Notes under the pieces: generated by a model
The model's database searches: none
Seen by the model: the letters and a program-made list of their open reading frames with translations, nothing else
What the model was told of the DNA's origin: nothing
Assembly (NCBI RefSeq): GCF_029017505.1
Contig: NZ_JAQGEI010000015.1
Coordinates: forward strand, 1 to 64,000
Source: Sedimenticola hydrogenitrophicus
GTDB lineage: Bacteria; Pseudomonadota; Gammaproteobacteria; Chromatiales; Chromatiaceae
DNA: 64,000 nucleotides
Direction of reading: 5' to 3'
Made by a program: the position numbers and the translations under genes
Part shown: positions 8,046-17,746 of the stretch, in pieces
Layout: each line of letters begins with the position of its first letter
Numbering within the stretch: position 1 is the stretch's first letter

Positions 8046-8846
8046 TCATCGTATCCACTGCCGTGGTGGGCGTTGCAGATAGCGCTCGCTGAACAGGTCA
8101 TCGTTAAGCCCGACGCCGTAGTTTATCTCGTCATACACCACCTCGGTGTGGTGGCCGCTCTGGGCGTCACGCATGGTACGCTGGGTGACGGTCCAGTGGC
8201 CGTCCACCTCGCGCACCGCGTCGGCGGTGAAGGTGCGCAGCAGCTCGCCGCGGCCGTCGTAGTACTCCTCCTTGAGCGGCAGCCAGCGCTCCCGGTCGAC
8301 CCAGGAGAGGCGGCGCACGTAGTCCGCCTTGGCCTTCGGCACGCTCTCGATCCGGTAGACCGGCCGGCCATCCAGATCCGTCTCATCCAGCAGACTGTGG
8401 CTCTCGTCGCCTACCTCGCGGCCCGAGACGTCCTCGTAGGTGAAGTCCGAGCCGACGAAGGAGGAGCGCTTGTCATCGGCGGCGATGCGTCTGACCAGCT
8501 TGATGGCCGGGATGAAGATCCAGCGGTCATCCTCCCGGGCCGGGTATTTCCACACCATGAAGGTGGTGCCCTTCACGTCGGCCGGTTCGTGAAAGTAGAT
8601 GTAGTAGCGCTGCTCGCCCGCGCCGCCCAGGTCCTTGCGCAGCAGGGTCATTACCCGCCGGCGCTCCTTGCCCTGGGGATTGACCAGCCGCATGGTGGCC
8701 CGGGTACGCTGGTCGTCTCCGGAGTAGTAGAAGGTTTCCAGGGAGCGGGCGATGATGTCGTCGGCGCCGGGTTGCGCCTGTACGCTGGCCGCCGAAACGA
8801 GGGCCAAGGTCAGGATCAGCGCCAGGAATGAGCTAAGAAATTTCAT
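8046..8846 (-). CDS. LolA-like outer-membrane lipoprotein-sorting protein
   Basis: 266 residues. A signal peptide (MKFLSSFLALILTLALVSAASVQA) precedes a LolA/LolB-like half-barrel of the COG2834 type: ADDIIARSLETFYYSGDDQRTRATMRL, WKYPAREDDRWIFIPAIKLVRRI and FVGSDFTYEDVSGREV are typical. The start at 8846 was chosen over GTG 8849 because AAGGAGA is then 7 bases away. Proteins of this type regularly accompany MMPL/RND exporters and are thought to carry a hydrophobic substrate across the periplasm. That role here is inferred from context: the RND gene ends 13 bases upstream and the barrel gene follows. Confidence 0.85.
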   Translation of the reverse strand: MKFLSSFLALILTLALVSAASVQAQPGADDIIARSLETFYYSGDDQRTRATMRLVNPQGKERRRVMTLLRKDLGGAGEQRYYIYFHEPADVKGTTFMVWKYPAREDDRWIFIPAIKLVRRIAADDKRSSFVGSDFTYEDVSGREVGDESHSLLDETDLDGRPVYRIESVPKAKADYVRRLSWVDRERWLPLKEEYYDGRGELLRTFTADAVREVDGHWTVTQRTMRDAQSGHHTEVVYDEINYGVGLNDDLFSERYLQRPPRQWIR

Positions 8847-8859
8847 CACGATATCTCCT

Positions 8860-11172
8860 TCAGGCGGTCGCCGGCTGCTGCCGCCAGAGCCGGCCGTGGG
8901 TCAGTTTCAACAGTCCCGGCAACAGCCCCAGGGCGGTGAGGCCGGAAAACAGCATCAGCAGGGCGAAGAACACCCCCACCGTCTTGTAGGGGCCGAGCGG
9001 CGAGAACATCATCGGCGAGAAGCCCACGGCAATCACCCAGGCGTTGCGCGCGATGGCACGGGCGGTCTCGCCGAACACCACGCCGTTGGTTGCCGCCAGA
9101 TCCCCGCCGAGGCGCGACAGATTGAGCCGGTAACGCTGGATGAAGTGGATGGCGAAATCGATGGAGAGCCCCAGGGTCAGGGCCGAGCAGACCGCCATGG
9201 GCATGTCGTACTCCTTGCCCACGAAGGCGGCCAGGCCATAGGAGAGGGTGATGGCGAAGACCAGCGGCAGCATGGAGAGCAGCGCCAGCACTGGGGAGCG
9301 GAACAGCAGCAGCATCATGGCGAATACCGCCAGGAAGCCCCCCAGCACCGCGTTCATCATCCCCACCACCATCTCGTCCTGCCACACCTTGTTGATATAG
9401 GTGAGGCCCGACCACTCCACCTGGATACCCGGCGGTGGCGGCTCCACGCGCAGCTGGTCGTCTATCAGCGCCACCACCCGCGCCATCTCCCGGTTGTCGC
9501 CGGCGCGCATCTGTACCCAGATGTTGGCGGTGCGGTAGTCATAATCGACAAAGTTGTCCAGGTCCCCGGCATCCCCGGCGGTCTCGTACAGGAACAGGTA
9601 CTGGGCCAGTTCGTCGGTCTCGCCCGGGAGTTGCCGGGACTGCGGATCGGCATCGTGAACCACATAGTTCACCTGCTTGATGACATCCGCCAGGGAGGAG
9701 GTCTTGCCCACCTCGGGATCGGACTCCAGCACCCGCTGCAGTTTCTCGATGTAGCGCATCACCTCGGGCCGCTTCATGGCGCCCTCGGCATCGCCCTGGA
9801 TCAGCAGGTAGGCCATGTAGGTGCCGCCGAACTGGCGGTTCATCACCCGGTCGGCAATGCGGATATCGTGACTCTCGGGGAACCAGGCCACCGGGTTGTC
9901 GTTGACCACGGTACGCGACACCCCCCAGAAGCCCAGGCCCAGCACCAGGGCGGAGATCAGCGCCACCGGCACGGCGCGGCCGAAGGCGAAACCACCGAAG
10001 CCGCGCAGCACTGCGCCGAGACGCCCGCCCTCGTGGTCCAGGGCGCCGATGGCCCTCTGCAGGCGCTCCTCCTTGATCAGCATGATCGAGGCGGGGACCA
10101 GGGTGAGGGTAAGCAGCAGGGCGGCCAGGATACCGATGGCGACGAAGGCGCCGAACACCTGTACCGGCGGGATGTCGGCCAGCAACAGCGAGGCAAAGCC
10201 GGCGGCCGAGGTCAGGGAGGTGTAGAGCATCGGGGTGTAGAGCTCCTCGATGCTCTCGCGCAGGGCCGCGCGCCGGTCCCCGAGGCGCGGATAGCGGTCG
10301 TAGAAGTCACTCAGGATATGGACCGAGTCGAGCACGGCGATGGGCATCAGGAACACCGGGATCATGCTGGACATGATATGCACCGTGTAGCCCATGCCGA
10401 TCAGCAGCCCCATGCCCCAGACCACGGTGAGCATGGCCACGCCCATCACCGGCAGCACCAGGGTGAACTTGCGGAAGACAAACCACAGCAGCAGGAACAA
10501 CACGCCGCCACTGGCCGGCGAGACGATAGCCATCTGGCTGAACATCTCAATGCCGAAGCTGTCCTCGGCGATCGGTAGCCCCGCCAGATGGTAGTCCTGT
10601 TGTGAGTCGAGTTCCTCATCCAGGATGGCGCGCAGCTCACCGCCGATGCGCGCCGCCTGGTCCTTGCGCTCGATCGGGATGTAGACCGCCAGTGCGGTAC
10701 CGTCGGCGGAGGCCAACTTGTCGCTGAACAGCGGATTGTCGGCGATGGCGGCGCGTAGCGCCGCGATCTCCGCCGCGTCATCCGGGACCGCCTGCATCAG
10801 CGGGCGCACCTCCAGCAGCCCGCCCTTTGAGCGCACGTCGTCGCTGGTAGTGAGGCTGATCACATCCGCGGTGATCACCCCCTTGAGCCCCAGCAGCCGA
10901 TCCACCACCCGCGCCACCCGGGCCAGCGGGTCGGGCCGGAACATCCCCGCCTCGTCGGTGATGCCGAGCACGATCAGGTCGTTGATGCCGAAGTCCTGCT
11001 TGGCGCGGTTGTAGAGCACCCGGTCGGCCTGATCGACGGGCAGCATGTTCTCGGGATCCGTGTCGATGTGGATCTTCGGAAACTGGATACCAAAGAGAAG
11101 GGTCGCCAGCAAAACAAGACCGATGGTGGCCTTTGGAAAGTCCATCGATAACCAGATGAGCCGTTTAAGCAT
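8860..11172 (-). CDS. RND/MMPL-family exporter
   Basis: 770-residue inner-membrane protein with the RND layout. There is one N-terminal membrane helix, a periplasmic loop, helices in about residues 200-420 (GGVLFLLLWFVFRKF, VMGVAMLTVVWGMGLLIGMGY, MIPVFLMPIAVLDSVHI), then a second loop and a matching helix block at 600-750. The length matches the HAE2/HAE3-type MMPL exporters that move lipids or other hydrophobic molecules, and is shorter than the roughly 1030-residue drug exporters. The ATG at 11172 follows GGGAG. It is first in a three-gene set with the LolA-like and barrel proteins, which suggests one envelope transport system. The cargo is unknown. Confidence 0.88.
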   Translation of the reverse strand: MLKRLIWLSMDFPKATIGLVLLATLLFGIQFPKIHIDTDPENMLPVDQADRVLYNRAKQDFGINDLIVLGITDEAGMFRPDPLARVARVVDRLLGLKGVITADVISLTTSDDVRSKGGLLEVRPLMQAVPDDAAEIAALRAAIADNPLFSDKLASADGTALAVYIPIERKDQAARIGGELRAILDEELDSQQDYHLAGLPIAEDSFGIEMFSQMAIVSPASGGVLFLLLWFVFRKFTLVLPVMGVAMLTVVWGMGLLIGMGYTVHIMSSMIPVFLMPIAVLDSVHILSDFYDRYPRLGDRRAALRESIEELYTPMLYTSLTSAAGFASLLLADIPPVQVFGAFVAIGILAALLLTLTLVPASIMLIKEERLQRAIGALDHEGGRLGAVLRGFGGFAFGRAVPVALISALVLGLGFWGVSRTVVNDNPVAWFPESHDIRIADRVMNRQFGGTYMAYLLIQGDAEGAMKRPEVMRYIEKLQRVLESDPEVGKTSSLADVIKQVNYVVHDADPQSRQLPGETDELAQYLFLYETAGDAGDLDNFVDYDYRTANIWVQMRAGDNREMARVVALIDDQLRVEPPPPGIQVEWSGLTYINKVWQDEMVVGMMNAVLGGFLAVFAMMLLLFRSPVLALLSMLPLVFAITLSYGLAAFVGKEYDMPMAVCSALTLGLSIDFAIHFIQRYRLNLSRLGGDLAATNGVVFGETARAIARNAWVIAVGFSPMMFSPLGPYKTVGVFFALLMLFSGLTALGLLPGLLKLTHGRLWRQQPATA

Positions 11173-11201
11173 CTCGTACTCCCGGTAATTATTGTTGATG
11201 A

Positions 11202-11465
11202 GTAACTACTCACGAGGTGATTGGCCTGCCTTGCCGGCGACGTGAACGGATTCACTAATGCCGCGGGGGCAGGGATGCCCAGGAACGGCCTCACACGATG
11301 GCTTGTTTCCTCGAATCCGGCCCAATGGCGCTTACTTAAGGCGAATTGCAGGATTTCCGTCATTCCGGCCTGCGCCGGGATGACGGTGGTTCTTGGCTTA
11401 GGTAAGTGCCATCAAGATCGGCCAACAAGGCAGGCCTATCACTCACAGACCAAGCGAGTAGTTAC
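11202..11465. repeat. 264-bp nested imperfect palindrome
   Basis: Outer arms GTAACTACTC (11202-11211) and GAGTAGTTAC (11456-11465) enclose further inverted pairs: GGCCTGCCTTG with CAAGGCAGGCC, ATGGCGCTTACTTAAG with CTTAGGTAAGTGCCAT, and a core CGTCATTCCGGC/GCCGGGATGACG hairpin. It has no coding potential and occupies almost the whole gap between the exporter start and the DsrE-like gene. It behaves like a MITE or composite REP element. Confidence 0.75.
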
Positions 11466-11487
11466 GTTGATAATCAAATTTCACCCT

Positions 11488-11844
11488 TCAAAACACCAGC
11501 GTCCTGTCGGCGGCCAGGGTGCGCTCCGCCAGCTCCGCCATGGTGCCGCGGCGGGCCCCTTCGATGATCTCCCCGTCGCTCAGGCCGCGGGCGTCCATGC
11601 AGGTCCCGCACAACAGCACCTCGCCCTGGCGGGCCACCGATTGCACCATCAGCTCCAGGTTGTAGTAGCCCTGGGGAACCTTCTGCCCCGCCTTGGCGCA
11701 GGCCACGGCATCGGCCATCAGGAAGATCGAGACCTCGGCCTCCTTGCTGGCCCCCGTTCCAAATAGCGCCTTGGCCAGGCGCAGGCCATTGAAACTGCGC
11801 TCGGTGCCGTAGGGTGGGTCATTGAGTATGATCAGAATCTTCAT
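11488..11844 (-). CDS. DsrE/YchN-like protein
   Basis: 118-residue DsrE-fold protein: MKILIILNDPPYGTERSFNGLRLAKAL at the N-terminus, and the conserved cysteine region LLCGTCMDARGL around residues 77-88. In the family this Cys can carry persulfide sulfur (TusD/DsrE type) or serve in small oligomeric YchN-like proteins. The start at 11844 has CGGAGAT upstream; the longer open frame before it overlaps the TVP38 gene and is rejected. It is third in a row after the sterol desaturase-like and TVP38-rhodanese genes, which supports a sulfur-transfer context. Confidence 0.85.
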   Translation of the reverse strand: MKILIILNDPPYGTERSFNGLRLAKALFGTGASKEAEVSIFLMADAVACAKAGQKVPQGYYNLELMVQSVARQGEVLLCGTCMDARGLSDGEIIEGARRGTMAELAERTLAADRTLVF

Positions 11845-11890
11845 TTGTAAATCTCCGGTAATAAAAGGGGCATCATCGGAATTCCCTGGA

Positions 11891-12910
11891 TTATTCGGTT
11901 GCCTGAGCCGTGCTTTGCGACGGTGCCGTGCTTTGCATCGGCGCAGCGGTATGTACCGGCAACGCCGCCTTGTGCCACTCGGCCATGCCACCAGCCACCA
12001 CATGCACCTCGGCAAAACCCTCGCCGGCAAGGATTTGGGCGGCCTTTTTGGAGCGCCGATCGGTGGTGCAGATCAGCGCGACCGGCTGTTCCTGGTAATC
12101 GGCAAGCTCGGTCAGACGCGCTTCCAGCGCTTCTAATGGGATATTGCGGGAGCCGGCGATGTGGCCCATCTCGCCCCGGTAGTCGGCCTCGCTGCGCACA
12201 TCCAGCAACAGCAGCGGTTCGCCCTTCTCCAGGCGGTCGTTCAATTCGTTGATGCCCAGGGTCGGACCCTGCCGCAGGCGGCCGATAATCCGCGGCAGAA
12301 AGGCCACGATGGCCAGCAGCGCCAGCGCCATCAGGCCCTTCTGGATCAACCCCTCGCCACCGGCCAGCGCCTCGCGCCCGGCGTAGCCCAGCCAGGTGTA
12401 GGCCAGGGCGCCCGGCAGCATGCACAGGTAGGTGGCGACCAGGTAGTGGAGCAGGCGGATACGGGTGAGACCCAGGGCATAGTTGAGCAGATTGAATGGG
12501 AACAGCGGCACCAGGCGCACGAAGGCGACAAAGCGCCAACCCTCCTGCTCGACGCCCGCCTTGAGTTGCCCGAGCCGGCCCGCGGCCTTGTGTTCCACCC
12601 AGTGCGAGGCCAGGTGGCGCGACAGCAGGAACGCCAGCAGCGCCCCCAGGGTGGCGCCGGTGAGGTTCACGAAGGTGCCCACCACCGGCCCGAACAGGGC
12701 GCCGCCGGCCAGGGTCAGCATGGAACCAGGCAGAAACAACACCGTGGCAATGGCATAGATCGCCATGAACAGCAGCGGCGCGGCAGCCCCCGCCCCGCCG
12801 ACCCACTGCTCCAGGGCGGCGGTGTTGAAGCGGTCCCGGTAGAGGATGGCCAGGGCGATACCCGCCGCCAACAAAAGGAACAATGCCAGACGTGTGAATT
12901 GCTGTTTCAT
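11891..12910 (-). CDS. TVP38/TMEM64 membrane protein fused to rhodanese domain
   Basis: 339 residues. The first 220 are a TVP38/DedA-like (SNARE-associated) membrane domain: hydrophobic segments LALFLLLAAGIALAILY and PLLFMAIYAIATVLFLPG, the GALFGPVVGT motif, and FVRLVPLFPFNLLNYALGLT. Residues about 230-320 are a rhodanese domain (LLLLDVRSEADYRGEMGHIAGSRN) with active loop ICTTDRRS, so the catalytic Cys is present. The start at 12910 has GGAAGAG; an alternative ATG at 12979 directly abuts the upstream stop. The C-terminus is a Gln/Thr/Ser-rich tail. It probably couples membrane transport or lipid handling to sulfane sulfur. Confidence 0.85.
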   Translation of the reverse strand: MKQQFTRLALFLLLAAGIALAILYRDRFNTAALEQWVGGAGAAAPLLFMAIYAIATVLFLPGSMLTLAGGALFGPVVGTFVNLTGATLGALLAFLLSRHLASHWVEHKAAGRLGQLKAGVEQEGWRFVAFVRLVPLFPFNLLNYALGLTRIRLLHYLVATYLCMLPGALAYTWLGYAGREALAGGEGLIQKGLMALALLAIVAFLPRIIGRLRQGPTLGINELNDRLEKGEPLLLLDVRSEADYRGEMGHIAGSRNIPLEALEARLTELADYQEQPVALICTTDRRSKKAAQILAGEGFAEVHVVAGGMAEWHKAALPVHTAAPMQSTAPSQSTAQATE

Positions 12911-12979
12911 ACTGCTCTTCCCGCGACCGCGGGCTGGCCCGGCGGCGTCAATAGGTGGGACTGATTTTTCGGTATCCAT

Positions 12980-13822
12980 CTACCAGCGTCGGTTGATGGT
13001 GTATTCGCCCAGCTGGCGGACAAACGGCAGCATCAGCATGCCGGGGAGCCGGTCCACCTGCTTCGGGTCGCGAAGATCGGCCAGGCCGATCTCCATCGCC
13101 ACATGGCCCTCCGGCGGCTGCGCCACGTAGGTGCCGAACAGCCGGTCCCACCAGGGCAGGTTGAAACCGAAGTTGGAGTTGGTCAGCGGGGCGTGCACCG
13201 AGTGGTGCACCCGGTGCATGTCAGGGGTGACCACGAACAGCCGCAGCACCCGGTCGATCCGCTCCGGGATGCGGATGTTACCGTGGTTGAACATGGCGGT
13301 GGCGTTGAGCAGCACCTCGAAGATCACCACCGCCAGCACCGGCGGTCCCAGCACCAGGATGGCGGCGAACTTGATCAGCATGGAGAGGATGATCTCCAGG
13401 GGATGAAAGCGCGCCCCGGTGGTGAGGTCATAGTCGAGGTCGGCGTGGTGCACCCGGTGCAGGCGCCAGAGCAGGGGGATGGCGTGCACCATCACGTGCT
13501 GCAGCCAGATCACGAAATCCAGTGCCACCACGGCGATGACCACCGTGAACAGATCGGGCAGCCGGTACAGATTGAGCAGCCCCCAGCCGCGTTGTTCGGC
13601 CAGGGCGGCGACGCCCACAGCCGCGGCCGGAAACAGCAGCCGCAGCACCACGCTGTTGAGCACCACCAGTCCCAGGTTGCTGGTCCAGCGGACTCCCCGG
13701 GAGAGCATGAGGGCACGGCGCGGCACCAGCACCTCCCAGAGCGCTACGGCGGCAAAGATGCCGAAGAAGAAACTCAGCCGTATGCCAACCTCGTTGGCGA
13801 GAATCCAGTCATGCCAGTTCAT
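12980..13822 (-). CDS. sterol desaturase / fatty acid hydroxylase family protein
   Basis: 280-residue integral membrane di-iron hydroxylase. Several hydrophobic helices flank the histidine clusters HVMVH (about residue 110), HRVHH (about 121) and HRVHHS (about 206), the conserved eight-His metal site of the FA_hydroxylase superfamily. The substrate may be a lipid or fatty acid. The ATG at 13822 has GGAGGAAAG upstream. It is first in the leftward operon leading to TVP38-rhodanese and DsrE, and is divergent from the ArsR-rhodanese regulator across a 93-base promoter region. Confidence 0.85.
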   Translation of the reverse strand: MNWHDWILANEVGIRLSFFFGIFAAVALWEVLVPRRALMLSRGVRWTSNLGLVVLNSVVLRLLFPAAAVGVAALAEQRGWGLLNLYRLPDLFTVVIAVVALDFVIWLQHVMVHAIPLLWRLHRVHHADLDYDLTTGARFHPLEIILSMLIKFAAILVLGPPVLAVVIFEVLLNATAMFNHGNIRIPERIDRVLRLFVVTPDMHRVHHSVHAPLTNSNFGFNLPWWDRLFGTYVAQPPEGHVAMEIGLADLRDPKQVDRLPGMLMLPFVRQLGEYTINRRW

Positions 13823-13849
13823 TTGCCACTTTCCTCCGCTGCCTCATCT

Positions 13850-13893
13850 GTTATAATTTTGATTGATCTGCTATTCAATAGATTACTTGAATA
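13850..13893. promoter_or_regulatory. divergent promoter with operator-like dyad
   Basis: TATTCAA (13872-13878), 8 bases, then TTGAATA (13887-13893) form a perfect dyad in the intergenic region. On the minus strand TTGAAT (13878-13873) and TATAAC (13855-13850) are separated by 17 bases and make a plausible sigma-70 promoter for the desaturase operon, with its -35 inside the dyad. Another ATTGAAT copy follows at 13894. ArsR-family repressors bind AT-rich dyads of this kind, so the adjacent ArsR-rhodanese protein is the obvious candidate regulator. Confidence 0.6.
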
Positions 13894-13915
13894 ATTGAAT
13901 ACCAAGGACCGAGCC

Positions 13916-14578
13916 ATGTCAACCGCCAATTTCAAACACGATCTGTTCAGTCAGTTTGCGCGTATCGCCAAGGCATTAGGCAATGGTTACCGGTTGGAGC
14001 TGTTAGAGTTCCTGGATCAGGGGGAGCGCAGTGTCGATGCCCTGGCCCAGGTTTCCGGTCTCAGCGTGGCCAACACCTCTCAGCATCTGCAGCAACTTCG
14101 ACAGACGGGGCTGGTCTCCAGCCGCAAGGAGGGGCAAAAGGTCTTTTACCGACTGAGTGGCCCGGACGTATCGGCCCTGCTCAGCTCTCTGAGGGGGGTC
14201 GCCGAACGTCACCTGGCCGACGTCAACCGGCTGGTCGACGACTACCTCAAGGTCAAGGACAGCCTGGAACCGATCCCCGCAAACCAACTGCTGGAGCGCG
14301 CCCGCGCGGGGCTGGTGACGGTGCTGGATGTACGGCCGCCGGAGGAGTACGCCGCCGGACATCTGCCGGGGGCGATCAATATTCCACTGAAGGATCTGGA
14401 AAAACACCTGGATGAACTCCCCCCCTCCCGGGAGGTTGTCGCCTACTGTCGCGGTCCCCATTGCGTGCTGGCGTTCGAGGCGGTGTCCCGGCTGCGCCAG
14501 CAAGGTATGAATGCCCGGCGCCTGGAGGGGGGACTGCCGGAGTGGCGCATGGAGGGCCTGCCGGTGGAGCGGGCCTGA
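13916..14578 (+). CDS. ArsR-family HTH regulator fused to rhodanese domain
   Basis: 220 residues. Residues 1-95 are an ArsR/SmtB winged helix (FARIAKALGNGYRLELLEFL, SVANTSQHLQQLRQTGLVSS, GQKVFYRLSG). Residues about 115-215 are a rhodanese domain (LVTVLDVRPPEEYAAGHLPGAINI) with catalytic loop VVAYCRGPHC. The HTH domain has no cysteine, so any sulfur sensing would go through the rhodanese Cys. The ATG at 13916 has AAGGA upstream and is preferred to 13895. It is divergent from three genes that include another rhodanese fusion and a DsrE-like protein, which points to a persulfide-responsive local regulator. Confidence 0.88.
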   Translation: MSTANFKHDLFSQFARIAKALGNGYRLELLEFLDQGERSVDALAQVSGLSVANTSQHLQQLRQTGLVSSRKEGQKVFYRLSGPDVSALLSSLRGVAERHLADVNRLVDDYLKVKDSLEPIPANQLLERARAGLVTVLDVRPPEEYAAGHLPGAINIPLKDLEKHLDELPPSREVVAYCRGPHCVLAFEAVSRLRQQGMNARRLEGGLPEWRMEGLPVERA

Positions 14579-14736
14579 GGGAACATTGCTTCAACCAGGA
14601 TACCCCCGGAGCGCGGTAGCCTGGATGCAATGAAATGGAATGCGTATGAAATGATCAGATCAACAAGCCCCGAATTTCTCGCCTGAGTAGGCCATGAGCT
14701 GGTACCTTATCCATCTAGTCAGCGACCGGATCAACA

Positions 14737-16080
14737 ATGCTGCATCGCAACCTCAGCTCACCCTCCAGGCTGTTCACCCTGCTCAGTCTGCTGATGATCG
14801 CCCTCATGGTGACCGGCACCGGGATCACCCTGTCGGGTTTTCTGCACCAGGCGATCATCGAACGGGAGTCCCTGATCATCCGCGACTATGTACAGGCGCT
14901 GGCGGCCCAGGAAAACGATATCGAACCCGCCCGCCGCTTCGCGCCCCTGACCCGGCTGGCCGATGCGGTGCGGCTGAAACTGTACGATAAAAGCGGTGAA
15001 GTGGTCTGGTCGGACGACACCCGGTTCATCGGTACCCAGGCAAAGAGAAACCGGGAGTTCCAGGCCGCGGCGGCCGGCGACATCGGCGTGGTGTTCTACA
15101 CCGAGAAGGAGCTGCCCGGCGAAGCGGGTGATCCCAATGCCATGCCGGTGGTGGAGTTCTACATGCCGATCCGCATAGCGCGCGTCGGCGCCCCGCCGAT
15201 AGACGCGGTGCTGGCCCTGTACCGTTCCGCGCGGCCGCTCAATTTTCAGATCCGCCGGGCCATCGTGCTGCAGTGGCTGGTGATCACCCTCGGCGGGGTG
15301 TTGCTGTACGTGGCGCTGTTCGCCCTGTTCCGCTCCGTCCTGAGGCGCCAGCAGCGTGCCGAAAGCGCGCTGTCGCGGCTCAGCAGCGAGCATGAACAGA
15401 TCGTGCAGATGGAGAAACTGTCGGCCGTGGGACAGCTGGTCGGTGAGATCGCCCACCAGATCAATGATCCCCTGGTAGGGGTGATGAACCTGGCCCAGCT
15501 GGCCGAGCGCGAGGCCGACGATCCCGTCCGCACCCGCGAGATCCTGTGCGAGATCCAGCAGGCCGGCAGCCACTGCCGCGGCTTCGTGCAGCGCATGCTG
15601 GAGTTTAACCGCCTGTCCCATTTCGAGCGGCAACCGGTTGACCTGCGCCAGTTGGTCGAGGGGACGGTGGCGCTGTTCCGCCAGAGCACGCCGGGAAATC
15701 CGCAGGTACGGCTGGAACTGCCGGAGACGGCACCGGTCACCGCCGACCCCGTGCTGCTGCGCCATGCGCTGTTCAATCTGCTGACCAATGCCCGGCATGC
15801 CGGTGGCGCCGAGGCGCCGATTCATGTTCAACTGGATGAACGGGAGAAGTACTGGTCCCTGAGCGTGTCGGACCAGGGCCCCGGGATCGACGAGGCACAC
15901 CGGGAACAGCTGTTCACCCCCTTTTTCACCACCCGCGAGGGCGGCGTGGGTCTTGGCCTGTCGGTGGTACGGCACATCCTGGCGCTGCACGGCGGCACGG
16001 TGGAGGTGCATAACCTGGCCGGGGGCGGCGCCTGCTTCACCCTGGATATACCCGGCGAGACGGAGCCGGCCAATGCCTGA
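14737..16080 (+). CDS. membrane sensor histidine kinase (NtrB-like partner)
   Basis: 447 residues. TM1 is about 12-38, a periplasmic sensor domain about 39-170, and TM2 about 185-205 (IVLQWLVITLGGVLLYVALFALF). A short coiled linker leads to a HisKA domain with phospho-acceptor His near residue 240 in EIAHQINDPL, where the usual HEINN is HQIND. The HATPase has the N box LFNLLTNARHA, G1 SDQGPGID and G2 GGVGLGLSVVRHI. No PAS domain is seen. It lies just ahead of the sigma-54 activator gene and surely phosphorylates it. The signal is unknown, but the cytochrome operon downstream suggests a respiratory cue. Confidence 0.87.
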   Translation: MLHRNLSSPSRLFTLLSLLMIALMVTGTGITLSGFLHQAIIERESLIIRDYVQALAAQENDIEPARRFAPLTRLADAVRLKLYDKSGEVVWSDDTRFIGTQAKRNREFQAAAAGDIGVVFYTEKELPGEAGDPNAMPVVEFYMPIRIARVGAPPIDAVLALYRSARPLNFQIRRAIVLQWLVITLGGVLLYVALFALFRSVLRRQQRAESALSRLSSEHEQIVQMEKLSAVGQLVGEIAHQINDPLVGVMNLAQLAEREADDPVRTREILCEIQQAGSHCRGFVQRMLEFNRLSHFERQPVDLRQLVEGTVALFRQSTPGNPQVRLELPETAPVTADPVLLRHALFNLLTNARHAGGAEAPIHVQLDEREKYWSLSVSDQGPGIDEAHREQLFTPFFTTREGGVGLGLSVVRHILALHGGTVEVHNLAGGGACFTLDIPGETEPANA

Positions 16081-16081
16081 G

Positions 16082-16261
16082 AACTCAATTTCGGAGTTCA
16101 CAAGGCGTCGTTCAGGGCGGGCTATCCCCTTTCCGGGACCGTCGGAGGCAGGGATGCCGACGCGAGCTTACAGGGACGTATTCACAGCGTGTCCCGGAAA
16201 GGGGGTGGCCCACCCGGCGCCTGAAACTGAACTCCGGCAACTGAACTCCAAACCTTGAGTT
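16082..16261. repeat. nested inverted repeat between kinase and regulator genes
   Basis: Inner arms at 16115-16139 and 16191-16215 (core CCCCTTTCCGGGAC / GTCCCGGAAAGGGG) lie inside an outer pair AACTCAA...GGAGTTCA with TGAACTCC...TTGAGTT. The loop carries a GCAGGGATGCC-GGACGTATTCAC sequence common in dispersed gammaproteobacterial repeats. It starts right after the kinase stop codon and may uncouple expression of the two partners. Confidence 0.7.
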
Positions 16262-16271
16262 GAGAAAACCC

Positions 16272-17648
<1,377 letters not shown>

Positions 17649-17650
17649 CA

Positions 17651-17672
17651 ACTGTTATCGGATCGTAACAGT
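17651..17672. promoter_or_regulatory. dyad, candidate upstream activator site for the NtrC-like regulator
   Basis: ACTGTTA, 8 bases, TAACAGT form a perfect inverted repeat, with a further overlapping TAACA at 17646-17650. It lies about 75-97 bases upstream of the -24 element at 17747, the usual distance for a sigma-54 enhancer. No T-run follows, so it is less like a terminator. Confidence 0.55.
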
Positions 17673-17746
17673 CACCGGTCCGGGCGCCTTTTTATTACCC
17701 TCCGTTAGTTGTTGTTTTTATGCGCTTTTCCCGCTTTTCTCCGGTT

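Noticed and set aside
8752-10578. Long plus-strand frame of 608 codons
   Set aside because: It is antisense to the RND exporter. The protein is His/Gln/Gly-rich low-complexity sequence with no domain, typical of a reverse frame of a membrane protein gene.
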